A stretch of DNA of 64,000 nucleotides from Haliclystus octoradiatus (Eukaryota > Cnidaria > Staurozoa > Stauromedusae > Haliclystidae). The notes under the pieces are model-generated. The model was not told the DNA's origin and did no database searches. It saw only the letters and a program-made list of their open reading frames with translations. Below are positions 46,833 through 58,339 of the stretch, in pieces. The position numbers were made by a program, and so were the translations under genes. The stretch is taken from NCBI GenBank assembly GCA_916610825.1, contig OU744447.1, positions 31,826,073-31,890,072 on the forward strand, given 5' to 3'. Numbering within the stretch: position 1 is the stretch's first letter; every line of letters starts with the position of its first letter.

Positions 46833-47041
46833 GTTTTCTGGTGCTCCAATAATAAAAGGCATAGACAAAGCCAGCATAGAGGGAATGGTATGGCGGCCTG
46901 ATGTAGAAGAGTTCAGAGATCAGCCAAAGACTGGATTCTGCATAGGATTTGTTATCAGAAATATTCGTTTTGATGAAATGTTCAAATCTGTGCTTGGGAT
47001 AGAATATCCAGTGCCGGGCTGGTTGACAGATTTGACAGTTG
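46833..47041 (+). CDS. Gene B exon
   Basis: The acceptor CACTTTCTATAG is before 46833 and the donor G|GTAAGT follows 47041. It has 209 bases with phase 2 at the start and 1 at the end. It reads FSGAPIIKGIDKASIEGMVW, then GFCIGFVIRNIRFDEMFKSV, then PVPGWLTDLTV. The repeated G-hydrophobic strands continue the beta-rich region of the preceding exon. No equivalent is visible for gene A, whose matching part would lie left of the window. Confidence 0.72.
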
Positions 47042-48050
47042 GTAAGTCTTAGTTTACAGTCAGCCTATATCTATTGTTTCATCGATAAGTTATCACTTCA
47101 TTCACAATCATCATCGCAACTATTTATTCAGAAATGCTATTGATAAGTTTTTCACTAACTTTTTTCGACAGGAAAGATTTACGTAATAAAGTATATGATA
47201 CGATAAGAAAAAGACATAGAACAATTAATAAACGACGTAAACAGAACATGTTCTTACGCGACACAGAAACGAGTGTTACACGTTGTCGAGTGTTACACGT
47301 TTAATCCCAACATGATCTCAATAAAATAGCGCGTGACATCAGAGAGGAGCGATATTGACTAGATCTATTAACTAGTGTGACACAATACAACAGACAAAAT
47401 TCGAGAATAGGCAGCATTTTTATTTCACTTTGAAATATTTACACTTTTGTGATGTTGTTTCCAATTAATTTATTTTCAAATAATTAAATTAGGTTTAATA
47501 AGTTATGCTTAACTAAACCTATCTTCACATGAACGAATTTGGATAATTATATTTAAGCCTCACCAAATTATTAAAGTTATGAGTGGAATAATCTAAACAT
47601 TTCAACCTCAAACAAGAAATAACTCCCTTTACCTTGGCAAATGTTCGATAACTTAACTAGTAAATATCTTTTAAACTGAGTGATATAGCAAAGTAATCTG
47701 CTTTATGAAATTTAGAATATAATTAGTCTAACAGCAGGTGAAGGATGATACCTAACCCTGTGTGTCATGATTTTTATTAATGCTAATTCTTGTGAAATCG
47801 TCAAAAAGGTATTGTGACAGTAGTTTTCATCATTTGTTGAAGTGCCCTACTCCATAGATGTGTAATTAAAATCAATGACAAGTAAATGGAAGGGAAAGCG
47901 TAATGTGAATAAATAACCAAACGAACTCAGCTGTATCCGAAACTGAAGTAGAGTTTGAAGGTGGATTGTAAGATTCAAACCATTTAACCGGTGCACCTGC
48001 TTGCTATTTTTTACTACATGAATATCAGTCGATGTGGACGTTATTTTCAG

Positions 48051-48218
48051 TTGTAATGTACAGTAACGCGGATAGAAATCCTGAAGAAGGAGAATCAGAG
48101 GATGGTAGCGGTGCAGCAGAAGAAAGAAAATCAAAAACAAAGGCAAAAAATGAAAAAACCATCAACACGCTCAACAGAGCCAAGGAGAATGGGAAAAAGA
48201 TTGATGATTTACAAAAAG
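48051..48218 (+). CDS. Gene B exon, charged linker cassette
   Basis: The acceptor GACGTTATTTTCAG is before 48051 and the donor G|GTATGC follows 48218. It has 168 bases with phase 1 at both ends, so it can be skipped without changing the frame. It reads MYSNADRNPEEGESEDGSGA, then a lysine-rich helix (KSKTKAKNEKTINTLNRAKE) ending DDLQK. The low-complexity acidic-then-basic make-up differs sharply from the neighbouring beta-rich exons. The phases fit 47041 and 53148. Confidence 0.65.
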
Positions 48219-50569
48219 GTATGCATTATATACGCCAAGTATAAAATGACTACGTTATATGTAAGAATGAGGAATGCTTAACTATCAATAAAATCGATCA
48301 TTTGTATTCCAGTATTCGTGGAAAATAGAACAGAACTCGTTCTGTTGTATAATTGAGTATTTCGGTTCTTATCACACATTTATTAGGCCATGGGTATGTA
48401 TAAACGACATATCTACTCTTTATACTGCCCCATTCATATTGTGTAACTGCTTTATTTTTCGAGAATGCTAACAGAAAAGCACAAAGAATGAATTATGGAA
48501 ATAATTTTTCAAATATAACTTTCCGACCTGGGAGCTTTGTGTTGTTGGGTCGTACCTGTCAAGCTTTGCAAATATTCTTTTCTCCTTTTTTCGCTTTTGA
48601 TGTTGTTGTGCTGTTTTTATTTCTTCTTCACCTTTGCTGATGTTATAAATTCGAGGCTGGTTTATAGCAATTGTTCTCGTTGTTTTGAAATTTTATTTGT
48701 AAACTGTTATCAGCTATATGAAATATGTGCATGTTACAAATGTTTCAAATCAAAATATGTGCTACTACTTGAAAACCTGAATATCACGATTACGTTTGAC
48801 CCAATGCAATCAACAAAACTAACAATATTGAAGTACGGTATTGCGAATTATATGGAAGGTTGTATACGAGTTTGCAATCTTCAAGATGAAATACGATAAA
48901 TGTGCTAGGGATTCAAATAATATATTGAAAAATTGAGAATAAAAATGATACGATCAAGATTTCTACATCACACAGTTGATTTTCTGGTAAACTTCAGAAA
49001 TGCAGGATAGAGGCTCTTTGCTGCTTTTATTCACAGTAATCCCCCATCAATATATACATATAGATGACATATATTTAGAATAAAGAGTAAATGAAAATTA
49101 AAACTCTAGTATTAAAATCCACTTGATTATAAACATAATGATTTAATCAAGTATAAAACCAAATTTTGTTCAGAAGATATTCAAGAATATAATCAAAACA
49201 TACATATCCCTCAGTCTGTCGTATACATAGTACAGTGTCAACATGCTGAAAATTTAAGTCGCATTGCCTCACCCATAGAGGTAGATGATACGGAGCGCTA
49301 GCCTGGTGACTTCCCCTGTCGCCGACTTCCACCATTTTCTTGGAAGGAAAAACAGTGGCGTCATAACGTTGAGGCAGCTTTGGCGGGAAACTAAATCAAA
49401 GAAAAGATCAGCTGTTGTGAGTGGAGTAAGTTTTAATCCATTCGAGAGTTGGTTAAAACAGTTGAATCCCAAATGGAAACTATTTTTAAGTGATTATTTG
49501 AAACATATTTATGCTTGAACAAAATTTTACATGGTATTGTCATGTGCACAAAAGCCGAGGGGCGCAGAAGATAAATGAAATCACCGATAATAATTTGTAC
49601 AATTTCATACTTTCAACAACTTAAAAGTCAAAATTGTCAGAAAATATCTATTATCGAAAACAACCAAAACAATTGTCTATGGTTGATTCAACACTACCTT
49701 TTGTTGAAAATTTTCCCTGTTTCTTCGTCGTGTGAGTAACCTCTCCACAAAACACTGATCAAGGTTACTTGAGATTCAAAACTTTAAACATCTTTTCCGT
49801 AGAAAAATAAATCTATGTCAAATGCCAATGGTACATTGTCTCAAATTTTCCAAATTGAAACCATGTTGTCTAGTGCCTAAGTGCCTTATTAAGAGTAAAA
49901 AAAATTTGGTAAACTGCATTGACTTTTGCATTAAATTCGAAAAATTATCCTACAACAAAATGGCTGACGTTGAGACATCTGCCTCCAAAAACAAGTCACG
50001 TGGTTAGCGCTCAAGTACTTGTACCTCTATGCCTGCACCTAAATATTTTTGCATCAATAAAAAAGGCTGAATTCAAGCATGAATCTTTTACTAAGTTCTT
50101 TTACTTTTACCTTTACTTTTTGCTTTCCTATTATCTTCTACTTTTATGAATTGTTTTTAAAAAGTGTAATTCATATGTAGCAACTATAATAGTTACATAT
50201 ATATATATTTATAGTTGATGATGACGATGATGATGATGAAGACGACGATAATACTACGGAAGGATAATACGGAAAGAAGACCATCTATATAGTGTTTCAA
50301 ATCGTAACAGGGATTGATATACATTATTATACAACTTCTTGAAGTACCATTTAACTGCATTAGCGCAGACAAACAAAGCTTGTCTGATGTGAAATAGAAT
50401 ACTTTATACAGGAGCAATAATATTTCTAATCAGTTGCCTCAATAATAATGATGGTGATGATATTTGTTTTTCTGTTTGTTTGTTTGTTGTTTTGATTTAT
50501 TGCCAATATACAATTTCATTTAGATACAGGTGTGTGGTAAGTATTAATATTTTGATATTTAATATTAAA
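48219..50569. other. Gene B intron, no supported feature
   Basis: The frame at 48537-48899 is very hydrophobic and Cys-rich but has no splice sites or start context. The frame pair at 49147-49518 may be an old transposon fragment that I cannot name. A GAT-rich microsatellite lies at about 50217-50252. Confidence 0.4.
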
Positions 50570-50721
50570 AAATAAACGAATAAATCAGATATTCATATTT
50601 GCTGCTATTAGTTTCAGGTCGAGGTGATCATCACTTTGCTGGTGATCATCAATTGGCTGATAATCACCTTGGCGTGAAACTAATAGTAGCAAATATGAGT
50701 ATCTGATTTTCTCGTTTATTT
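50570..50721. mobile_element. Palindromic MITE
   Basis: AAATAAACGA...CAGAT at the left pairs with ATCTG...TCGTTTATTT at the right. CATATTTGCTGCTATTAGTT pairs with AACTAATAGTAGCAAATATG, and the centre repeats GGTGATCATC. The arms cover about 65 bases each. The dispersed block at 50731-50806 follows directly. Confidence 0.7.
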
Positions 50722-50730
50722 AATTATAAA

Positions 50731-50806
50731 ACAGCTCTGCGTTTATGGAATCGAGCACCATGTTCATCGAAACAGCAAGTACTACATACGTTCCTTTATA
50801 TTACTA
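50731..50806. repeat. Dispersed repeat block, copy 2
   Basis: Matches 25877-25950 (AAACAGCTCTGCGTTTATGG here). It is adjacent to the palindromic element at 50570-50721. Confidence 0.65.
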
Positions 50807-50809
50807 TTT

Positions 50810-53147
50810 TGATATTTATATATAAATAAATTTACTGCTGGATTGCAGGAAAGTAATGGATTATTATCTAAATTTTTATCATAATTTTGAAGATTATAAC
50901 ATGATACATAATTCAAAGGAAATATTCAAAAAACACTATCACTGACCGTAGCTGTAGTTAAAAGAAGGTCAGGCAAAGGAAATGAAGCAAAAATTTGGTC
51001 ATCAATATCATTGATATACATTGGTATATCAGCTTCCATTAAATCATCTGAAAATTCATCTAACCTCAAGATATATGGTTATAGATTGGTCGTATAGCCT
51101 GAAATAGTGCTCAAGGTTTTTTGACTCATGGAAATACCACATCTGAGACTGTGCTTTACACGCTTAGCAAGAGCAAACTGAAGATCGTTACACAATTTGC
51201 TAAAACTACCAAAACTGACTTTACTATCATCTCTAAATATAGTGCAAACAAACTGCATGATACCATTCAAATTAGTTAAGGCCAATATAAGCCCTAGCTC
51301 ATCCTAATGTAACATGCTTCTTCGAACTTTGATAAAAACAACAATAGAAAACAAATGCTTGCCTTTCGAACATTATATAGATTGTGACTGCTCCAGCTGA
51401 TATACAGATATAGTTGAGCTAGATCGACAGCAACCAGCTCTTCCAATGCCAAGTTCAGAATAATGATTTTTAACAAGAAAAGAAACATTTACGTCAACGT
51501 CAAGTCATGTTCACGTACTTAGTCAGTGACCGGTATGAAGCCAAATTAGGGTCAAAACTAGATTCACTTGTTGATGACGTGTCTCACATGGCGACGATGT
51601 GTTTTCGCATGGCGGTGATGTATACTGCTGAATCGATGTTGGAAAGTAGTCTGCTCACAGACCTTAATAAGGGATCAAAATCTAACTTCCTCGTTCGTCC
51701 CCTCGATCTCTGGCAACGAAATGGCATCATTTGGCAACTGTTGAACGTTTTAAATAGAATCTAGAAGATCTGCTTGACCAGAGATTGTTTTCAAACTTTC
51801 AATATGTTGCTCCTTACCAGTATAGTTGTTATTCAAATATAGACTAGAACTACTGGATTAATTTGACTCAATTCAGTTTAGCCTACTGTTTCCTTTTGGT
51901 GTTTCCATTTCTAATCAAAAGCGAACCTTTAAAACCTATAGTTTATGAATTTAAAATGGAAATCGATGCACATAATAAATCTAGAAAAAAATAAAGTATT
52001 AAATAAACAACATAGCCATATCATGGTATACAACATCAACGCAGGTTACATTCCATATACATTTTTTTACCATTAAATTTATTTTGTGAACAGTTGAGAG
52101 CAACACGTCTTAACCCCAAAAGGAGACATCATAATTAATTTTAAGGGAGTATCTGAGTATGAGCTTTTCGTAACTTGATAGGAAATTCCACTTAAAATTA
52201 AGCTGCTAAAGTTTTAAAGGAGACCATGCTGTCAAACTCAGTAGAATGATTTTCTAGGATTTCCTTTACTTTTTGTGTAATTGTATATTAATTTTTTTAT
52301 GATATGGTGATTTGTTTCATACCATTTATAAACGATTAAGATCAATAGAACGAGCGTCAGCATTTTACGAACTTTATAATTCCTTCGAAAACTTTAAATC
52401 TAGCCTAAAATGTGCAACTAAAGTTTACTTTCTTAGATAACAAATTCCCTATTTTTAAAGAAGAAAAATTGCTATGAGAACAACTTGGATTGATGTTAAC
52501 GTAAATTCAGCCATCAAAGTCAGTAGTGGCTTCGACATGGCTTCAAAGTTCAGTTTTAGCATGGTTGCATGCATAGAAACAATACGAACGACAAACGTGA
52601 CTCTAAGCGCGTAGAGCCCACTGGTCAATCTTGCTATTTTAAATAAAGCTATAAAATCCAGTTGTGTGATATTTTTCTAAAAGCGGAAAATGAAAAGAGA
52701 TTAGAGTTCATTTCGAAGTATGTTGCAAATAATTTTCAGTACAACCTTTATATGTAAATGTCCATTGATTTCTGCTGACTGACAAAATAACCATTTCCTT
52801 CTTATACTAAAATTTGTAGTAAAATTAACTGGAAACATAACTCTTTGAAAAGATCATTATCGGCATTGGACACAAGCTATACACGCAGATAACAAAAGTT
52901 TCTTTTTTTTTTAATTTTCATGTGATGAGATTAATTGAAGGTTAGCAGAGTGAGGGAACCAAATCTGCGAAGGGGTAACCATCATAAATTAACGGGTTCA
53001 TATGCCAGCTCTACCTGCTATAACACCACTTCAGTACTTCTTTAGTTAAGAGTATTCCACATATGAATGGCTATATTCTCAATTCTATCGTTCTTTTCAA
53101 TTTGTAATCATTTCAATGCAATGCACTTGGCCTTAATTTTTCTTTAG
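50810..53147. other. Gene B intron, no supported feature
   Basis: Frames at 51079-51285 (minus) and 51507-51764 (plus) might be remnants of a DNA transposon, but neither has a motif I recognise. The remainder is AT-rich and unstructured by eye. Confidence 0.35.
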
Positions 53148-53375
53148 AGCTTGGAGGAAAATTGTACTTTGGCAAACCAGGAAAGGAGCTAGAGGTACAA
53201 ATGTATGTAGGATTCGATTCCACTGGGAGAGATAATTATTTCTTCGGGCAAATTAATACTGTGACAGTAGGATCTATTATAGCAGCTTATGATTTAACTG
53301 TCACCACAACACCTGCAATTGAAGAATCTGGTTTTCCACGTGGACTATTAGTATCCTGGACTTCGAATCAAAATG
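53148..53375 (+). CDS. Gene B exon, beta-rich module
   Basis: The acceptor TTTTTCTTTAG is before 53148 and the donor G|GTAAGT follows 53375. It has 228 bases with phase 1 at both ends. It reads ELGGKLYFGKPGKELEVQMY, then GFDSTGRDNYFFGQINTVTV, then GFPRGLLVSWTSNQNG. Glycine-bounded strands with aromatic residues suggest a beta-sheet repeat. It is in the place of gene A exon 3937-4050, with the same phases but twice its length. I recall similar text, GFD..N.YF...N..T and GFPRG, in very long uncharacterised predicted proteins of marine invertebrates, but cannot verify that here. Confidence 0.82.
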
Positions 53376-53610
53376 GTAAGTAGATGCTACAGTAGCATAA
53401 TTATTTAAATTTTGCAATCCAACACCTATTAATTTTCTAGATATATGTCAGCAATAAATCTGCGTTTCATATTCCTGACTTTGCTATGAAATTAATGCAT
53501 TGAAAAATCGTTTTTATCGTTATACCACGAACATGATGTATTCTTGACACATATTTCAAATATTATTTTTTTCAAATTAATAACATTATCGTTACTCCAT
53601 TAATGCATAG

Positions 53611-54029
53611 GAATTGACATTGAGAATCAGGATATTCACATCAATTTTGGCATAAGAATTGAAGGAACATTAAACATCGTCAGTTACGAAGCAGTCATAA
53701 CAATTAACATTGAAAAGAAAGATAATGGCATGGATATAAAATTCATTGGCAAATTCGATCCGTTAGATATAGGAAATGGATTGATTATACTACGAAAAAG
53801 TAAAGAGGAAAAGGAGCTTGGTCCATTCATACATATCGAGATTAATTCAGGAACATTTGATATAAAGATTTTTGGTTATTGTTATGTAGTTGGTATTGAA
53901 GCCCAAGCGAGTTTAATTATAACAGATCGATTGTATAAAATTGATATAAGTGGAAGTATTTTTGGAATGCTTCAAGCCAGTGTTTATATCGAGGCTAATT
54001 ATGGCAACATGGCAGCAGTCTCATTCAAG
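53611..54029 (+). CDS. Gene B exon, beta-rich module
   Basis: The acceptor TTAATGCATAG is before 53611 and the donor AAG|GTGAAA follows 54029. It has 419 bases with phase 1 at the start and 0 at the end. It reads IDIENQDIHINFGIRIEGTL, then KIFGYCYVVGIEAQASLIIT, then DISGSIFGMLQASVYIEANY. Strict alternation of hydrophobic and polar residues indicates beta strands. It is the counterpart of gene A exon 5388-5776. The frame would stop soon after the donor at 54063, but the phase match to 55793 and to gene A supports splicing at 54029. Confidence 0.82.
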
Positions 54030-55792
54030 GTGAAAAGTTTAGAAATATATTTTATTGATCCTTGACTTCACTGCCACTGCATATTGCGAAATGTTCAACA
54101 AAACGGCAATCAATTCGTGTTGATAATCAGTAGCTTTTAAAAAATATAACACAATTTTGCGTCAATCCACCGGGTTCATTTTCTTCAATTTGTATAGTTT
54201 TTACTATATCGATAACAATTAATCTTCTATACTTGCGCCACTGTTGCAGCTTGAAAACAAGATAACTTGAAGTCAAGATAACTTGAAACAATAGAAAAAT
54301 TGTTTTGAAAATCAAAAAACAAGTAACAGCAAAATGCTCTTATAGGAAATCAAAAATTCAACATTTCTTTTTTGGTAAGCTGTTACACTTTTTCCTAATT
54401 TGATAATAATATGACAAATGCTAGACTTTGATGCCTTCAGTGGACGCCAAATCCAAAATATGAATTATGTATAATAATAATAATAATGTAGACGGTGTCG
54501 CCCTACCGAAGGCACCCGTACCACTCCTCTATCTCTTAATGAGTGGATTTTTTCGCTGAGAGCAATGATTTTAAAAGCTCTTTGTTGATCTCAACCGCGA
54601 CACTACAGATCAAATTCAACAGATTTCATGGCAGATAGGTCTTTAATGTCAATGCGCAACGATGCGCCGCAGCTACTCACAATGCAACTCCCCCTGGACA
54701 ATTCCATCTCCAGGGAAATTCTGATACTTAATTGTTACTGTTTTCCAGAGTTGCAAAAATTATTAATACGCCATCTTTTCGTCTTCTTCTTATGTGAGTA
54801 ATAAGAATGGTTATAATGTGTTTGGCCATCGCAGGGATATCATCTATCACAGAACTGTTATGTGGCACTAAGGCTCAAACGCTTATTCGGTCGATCCCTG
54901 AAACCTATTGAAGCCAGTTTTCAAATTTCCTGCTTAACGTACTTTTCTATGATTTGATTATATTTCGTTTATTCATTTATTGATTATATATTATTTCTAC
55001 GAGAACTTATTTGATGATCAAAATTGTCTATATTATTATACTAAAAAGACGATTTATTTCAACTATTAGTAGTGCAATTTCATGATTACGGATGGACCCA
55101 TTCCTCCCACATTGGGTTTTTTCTATTTTAATTTCTGTTCATTTATGATTGATTCACTAATCTAGTATAACGTAGTACCTTTTATTTTGAAATACATATT
55201 TTAATATTTTGATAAGATCATCAAGATTTTTGCCATGATTTAATTCGAGGAAAAGTAACAAAAAGATGCCAGAAAGTTAAATGAATTACAAAATATTAGC
55301 TGAAAACATGATTGGTCAAATAAGAAATCAATTGAAAGCTATAGTGACCCATTGCATCTCATATTTGCAGTTGAGAGACATCTGATTGACTGTTTTCGAA
55401 TTTCCAGTTGTAATAAACAGATGATCTATAGCTGCTGTGAGCGCATCGCCTTCAATCATCATTACCACGCTGACTACAATTAGACACACTGACGCCATTC
55501 ATCGTAAATTATTCGTTTCTAAAGTGATGAAACTTGCACGCTCTTAAACGTTTATTCAGCAAGGAATGATTATCTATCCCTTTTACAAATTTGCCAAATT
55601 AATGCTGGCAATCAGGGACGTTTTTTCAAAGTGGCTAATCCGTTTTGACTTTTTTTAACAAGATGCCACAGCAGAATTTAGCAAGACAGCAATTCTCGTT
55701 CTGTGCTTTCGATAGCATTAGAATTATACTAAACAGAAAGATTCTGTTGTTGATAAATATTGTACCAACGTATTAATGATGTCTTTTTTCAG
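54030..55792. other. Gene B intron, no bounded element seen
   Basis: A short ATA/TAA repeat lies at about 54472-54487. No exon or transposon with clear ends was found. Confidence 0.4.
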
Positions 55793-56063
55793 TTCAAAGC
55801 ATGCATTACTATAAACCTTCAGAAGATTGTCGATGCGATCATTGCTGTGCTTGAAAATGCTAGGGATTCCGCAAATAAAGCAATTAATGATGCAAGGGAT
55901 AGCCTTAATGTAATATCAGTGAAAGTACGGATAGCAAACGAGCATCTCACTGCTCAACAAAACAAGATCAATGAATACCAGAGCAGACTAAATGAACGTC
56001 TAAAAGATCTCGAAGAAGAAAAGAAGGAGCTGGAGAGAAACTGTAAAGACGAATGCGAAGATA
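55793..56063 (+). CDS. Gene B exon, coiled-coil module
   Basis: The acceptor GATGTCTTTTTTCAG is before 55793 and the donor GTAAGT follows 56063. It has 271 bases with phase 0 at the start and 1 at the end. It opens FKACITINLQKIVDAIIAVL and continues as about 75 residues of heptad-like helix (NARDSANKAINDARDSLNVI, NERLKDLEEEKKELERN), ending CKDECED. It matches gene A exon 8430-8709 in phases, composition and the terminal Cys pair. It is a likely coiled-coil stalk. Confidence 0.85.
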
Positions 56064-56386
56064 GTAAGTGAAAGTGAATAGAATTTAACACAATCCATTT
56101 TTCTGCAGTTAAAATCTTCAAGAGAATCAAGAAACAGTCTGTGGTTTCGTTATTATAAAATTCCATCAACTCTCTCACTGATTTCATTTTTCAAGGTTAA
56201 CCCTAATTTGCATGTGACTGTACATCTGTTAAGACCAATCGATTTAATCGAATTAGAAATTAAAGCGCACAAATCAACTGTTATCGCGTACATAGAATTG
56301 GAAGGATGTTTTAGTTTAGCATAAGCCAGCAAACAATGTGAAACATTTGGTTGTTGTTGTTCATGTAAAATTCATATTTTGTATAG

Positions 56387-56565
56387 GTTGCATTCCATTT
56401 TTTGGCTGGAACAAAGAATGTTTCAAATTTTTTGGTCATTGGTGTGGCTGTCCTTCTTGGATTCCATGCAGGTGGACGGTGAAAGATTTGATTTGTATGG
56501 CTGCTTGTGAGATAAAAAAGATTTCAAAGAAGATTGTAATATGGGGAGAGAAAACAGGGATTAAG
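56387..56565 (+). CDS. Gene B exon, Cys/Trp-rich module
   Basis: The acceptor TATTTTGTATAG is before 56387 and the donor AAG|GTGAAG follows 56565. It has 179 bases with phase 1 at the start and 0 at the end. It reads CIPFFGWNKECFKFFGHWCG, CPSWIPCRW, then DLICMAACEIKKISKK. Seven cysteines and five tryptophans in 60 residues indicate a compact disulfide-bonded cap. It is the counterpart of gene A exon 9529-9704, where the tryptophans are mostly lost but CxxxC and the basic helix remain. I recall the same coiled coil, then Cys/Trp, then AxCE order from uncharacterised invertebrate proteins; this was not checked. Confidence 0.85.
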
Positions 56566-56713
56566 GTGAAGTATCTGAACTTAAAAGAATGCAATCTAGA
56601 TGCAAATATAGTAAATTTAATTGTGCATTCAACGGATACATTTAGGAGGCTTGTTTTCATCAAATAGAGTGAACAATACTGAATATCATAGGTGATTTTA
56701 ATGTAATGAAATA

Positions 56714-56813
56714 CAGTTGAATCCGGTGATAGCGGTACGCTAGGGAGACAAAGCATTGTGTCTGTTTTTGCAGAATATGTAATTAGCGGTAAATATTAAG
56801 CAAAGTTTGACGG
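56714..56813. mobile_element. Pogo/mariner-like MITE, second copy
   Basis: TA-CAGTTGAATCCGGTGATAG at the left and AAAGTTTGACGG-TA at the right repeat the end sequences of the element at 21946-22131, again with TA flanks. It is 100 bases and non-coding, in the gene B intron after exon 56565. Confidence 0.6.
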
Positions 56814-56957
56814 TAAATTACTCATACCCGGACGCTTATGGCTTGCTGTTATTCATAGAATACCCTTAAATCCAGAAGCGTTATTTCTGGATTTTACTGT
56901 ATTAGACAAACATGTATAAGAAAATATTAGATGATGTTTCAGTATCTTCCAAAACGT

Positions 56958-57002
56958 CATTCGGCGCAACGGACTTTCGGCGTATTGGACTTTCGGCGCA
57001 AT
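56958..57002. repeat. GGACTTTCGGCG short tandem repeat
   Basis: GGACTTTCGGCG occurs at 56971-56982 and 56987-56998, preceded by TCATTCGGCGCAAC. The period is 16 bases. Its GC content is far above the surroundings. It could be a terminal part of an unrecognised element; the Penelope-like remnant starts about 45 bases later. Confidence 0.55.
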
Positions 57003-57044
57003 GCCTGTAGCCCGATGAAGAGTGTATTGTAATACGTAGTAGAT

Positions 57045-57870
57045 TTTTATCTTTAAATATCCTAATCAATTAATTGAATTCTATATTAACAAACTCAAAA
57101 AGCAGCGTGTTGAGGAAACGCCTGATCTGTCAGTCGCAAGTAGGGATGAAACAATTGAAATTAATATAATTCCACCCTTTAAGGGCCAGATCTCGGCAAA
57201 CCCATTAAAAAAACAATTATCAAATCTAAGTGGTAATATCGGCCAAGTTTTAAGTCCGAGTTTTATTATTAAAAAGCTTGTCGATGGTTTGCGACTACTT
57301 CAGCCTAGGCCATCCCTTTTGTCTCGTCAATGCGTTGTATATTCTTTTCAATGAGACTTGTGTGATGATGCAAGGGATGTTGGCAACACTTAACTCAACA
57401 CATTGACGGACATTGCAGATCGGCCATTGGATCGCATCTTCGACATTCACATGTTATAACTTGTCCGTGATTGCCATGAAAATTTCAGAGTATTCCAAAA
57501 ATGCAAAAATCGATTCGACTGCCTTATCCATAAAATGCATGCGATTCGGCAGATCAAACCTACACTCAATATGGAATTACACTCTGTGAAATCCCCTCTC
57601 TTTTTCAAATTTTTTAGCACTCTATCTTAAAAGATTTTAAACCGTATGATTTGTATTATGATTATTACTTATTTTCTCTCCATATATTTGTAAATTTCCA
57701 TTATCTCTCTTGACTGACGATGTTATTATGAAGATAACAAAATTTTACCAATCATATCTCTTTCATCGCTGACATTTATCTCAAATTTGTTAATTATTTC
57801 ATGCTGAAAAATATTCTTCAAATCTCGGTAAACCGGATAGACAACTGTTACAGTTACAGGCATGTATTTA
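57045..57870 (+). mobile_element. Penelope-like element remnant (linker and GIY-YIG part)
   Basis: Readable pieces on the plus strand: QLSNLSGNIGQVLSPSFIIK then KLVDGLRLL (about 57210-57290), QCVVYSF with DLCDDA (about 57335-57370), and the tail FQKCKNRFDCLIHKMHAIRQ then IKPTLN (about 57490-57570). These follow the order of the Penelope-like polyprotein between the reverse transcriptase and the end of the GIY-YIG domain. The nuclease core is badly damaged by stops and frame changes. It sits in the gene B intron 56566-59518. Confidence 0.8.
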
Positions 57871-58339
57871 GGCAGTTGAAAGCAGGTTCAGGGCTAGGAA
57901 GGTGCAAATTGAGCACTTGCACCATTTCATAATTTTATAAATGACATAGTTGTTATATATTTATAATAGAAACCCAATGAAAAACAAAAATCTATATTCT
58001 TAAGTGTGAATTCGAGATACCAGAATACGACATTTCCTGGAAGATGCGGGTCTGATTTCAATGGTTGCTATGACAGCACGAAGAACCAATTTCATCAAAA
58101 AATTTTATTGGAGCGACTTTGTTTCGCACCCCATCATTTGAAAGTTAGTTTGTCTTAATACAAAACAAACCATGACACTCTGTCTGCTGATTGGCAGTGC
58201 TAACGTTGTTTCAGTACTATATTATGAAATATATCACTACTATATTTTGAACTGGATGAATTAAGTATAGATGCAAAATAATCAATTGTCCATAATCAAT
58301 TTCAATTGAAACTGAAAATATATTTGTAAGTTGGTTATC

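Noticed and set aside
48537-48899. 120-codon hydrophobic, Cys-rich frame
   Set aside because: No ATG context, no splice sites that fit gene B phases, and low-complexity hydrophobic content expected from T-rich DNA.
51079-51764. Opposed frames on both strands that could be a transposase relic
   Set aside because: No motif or terminal repeat could be recognised.
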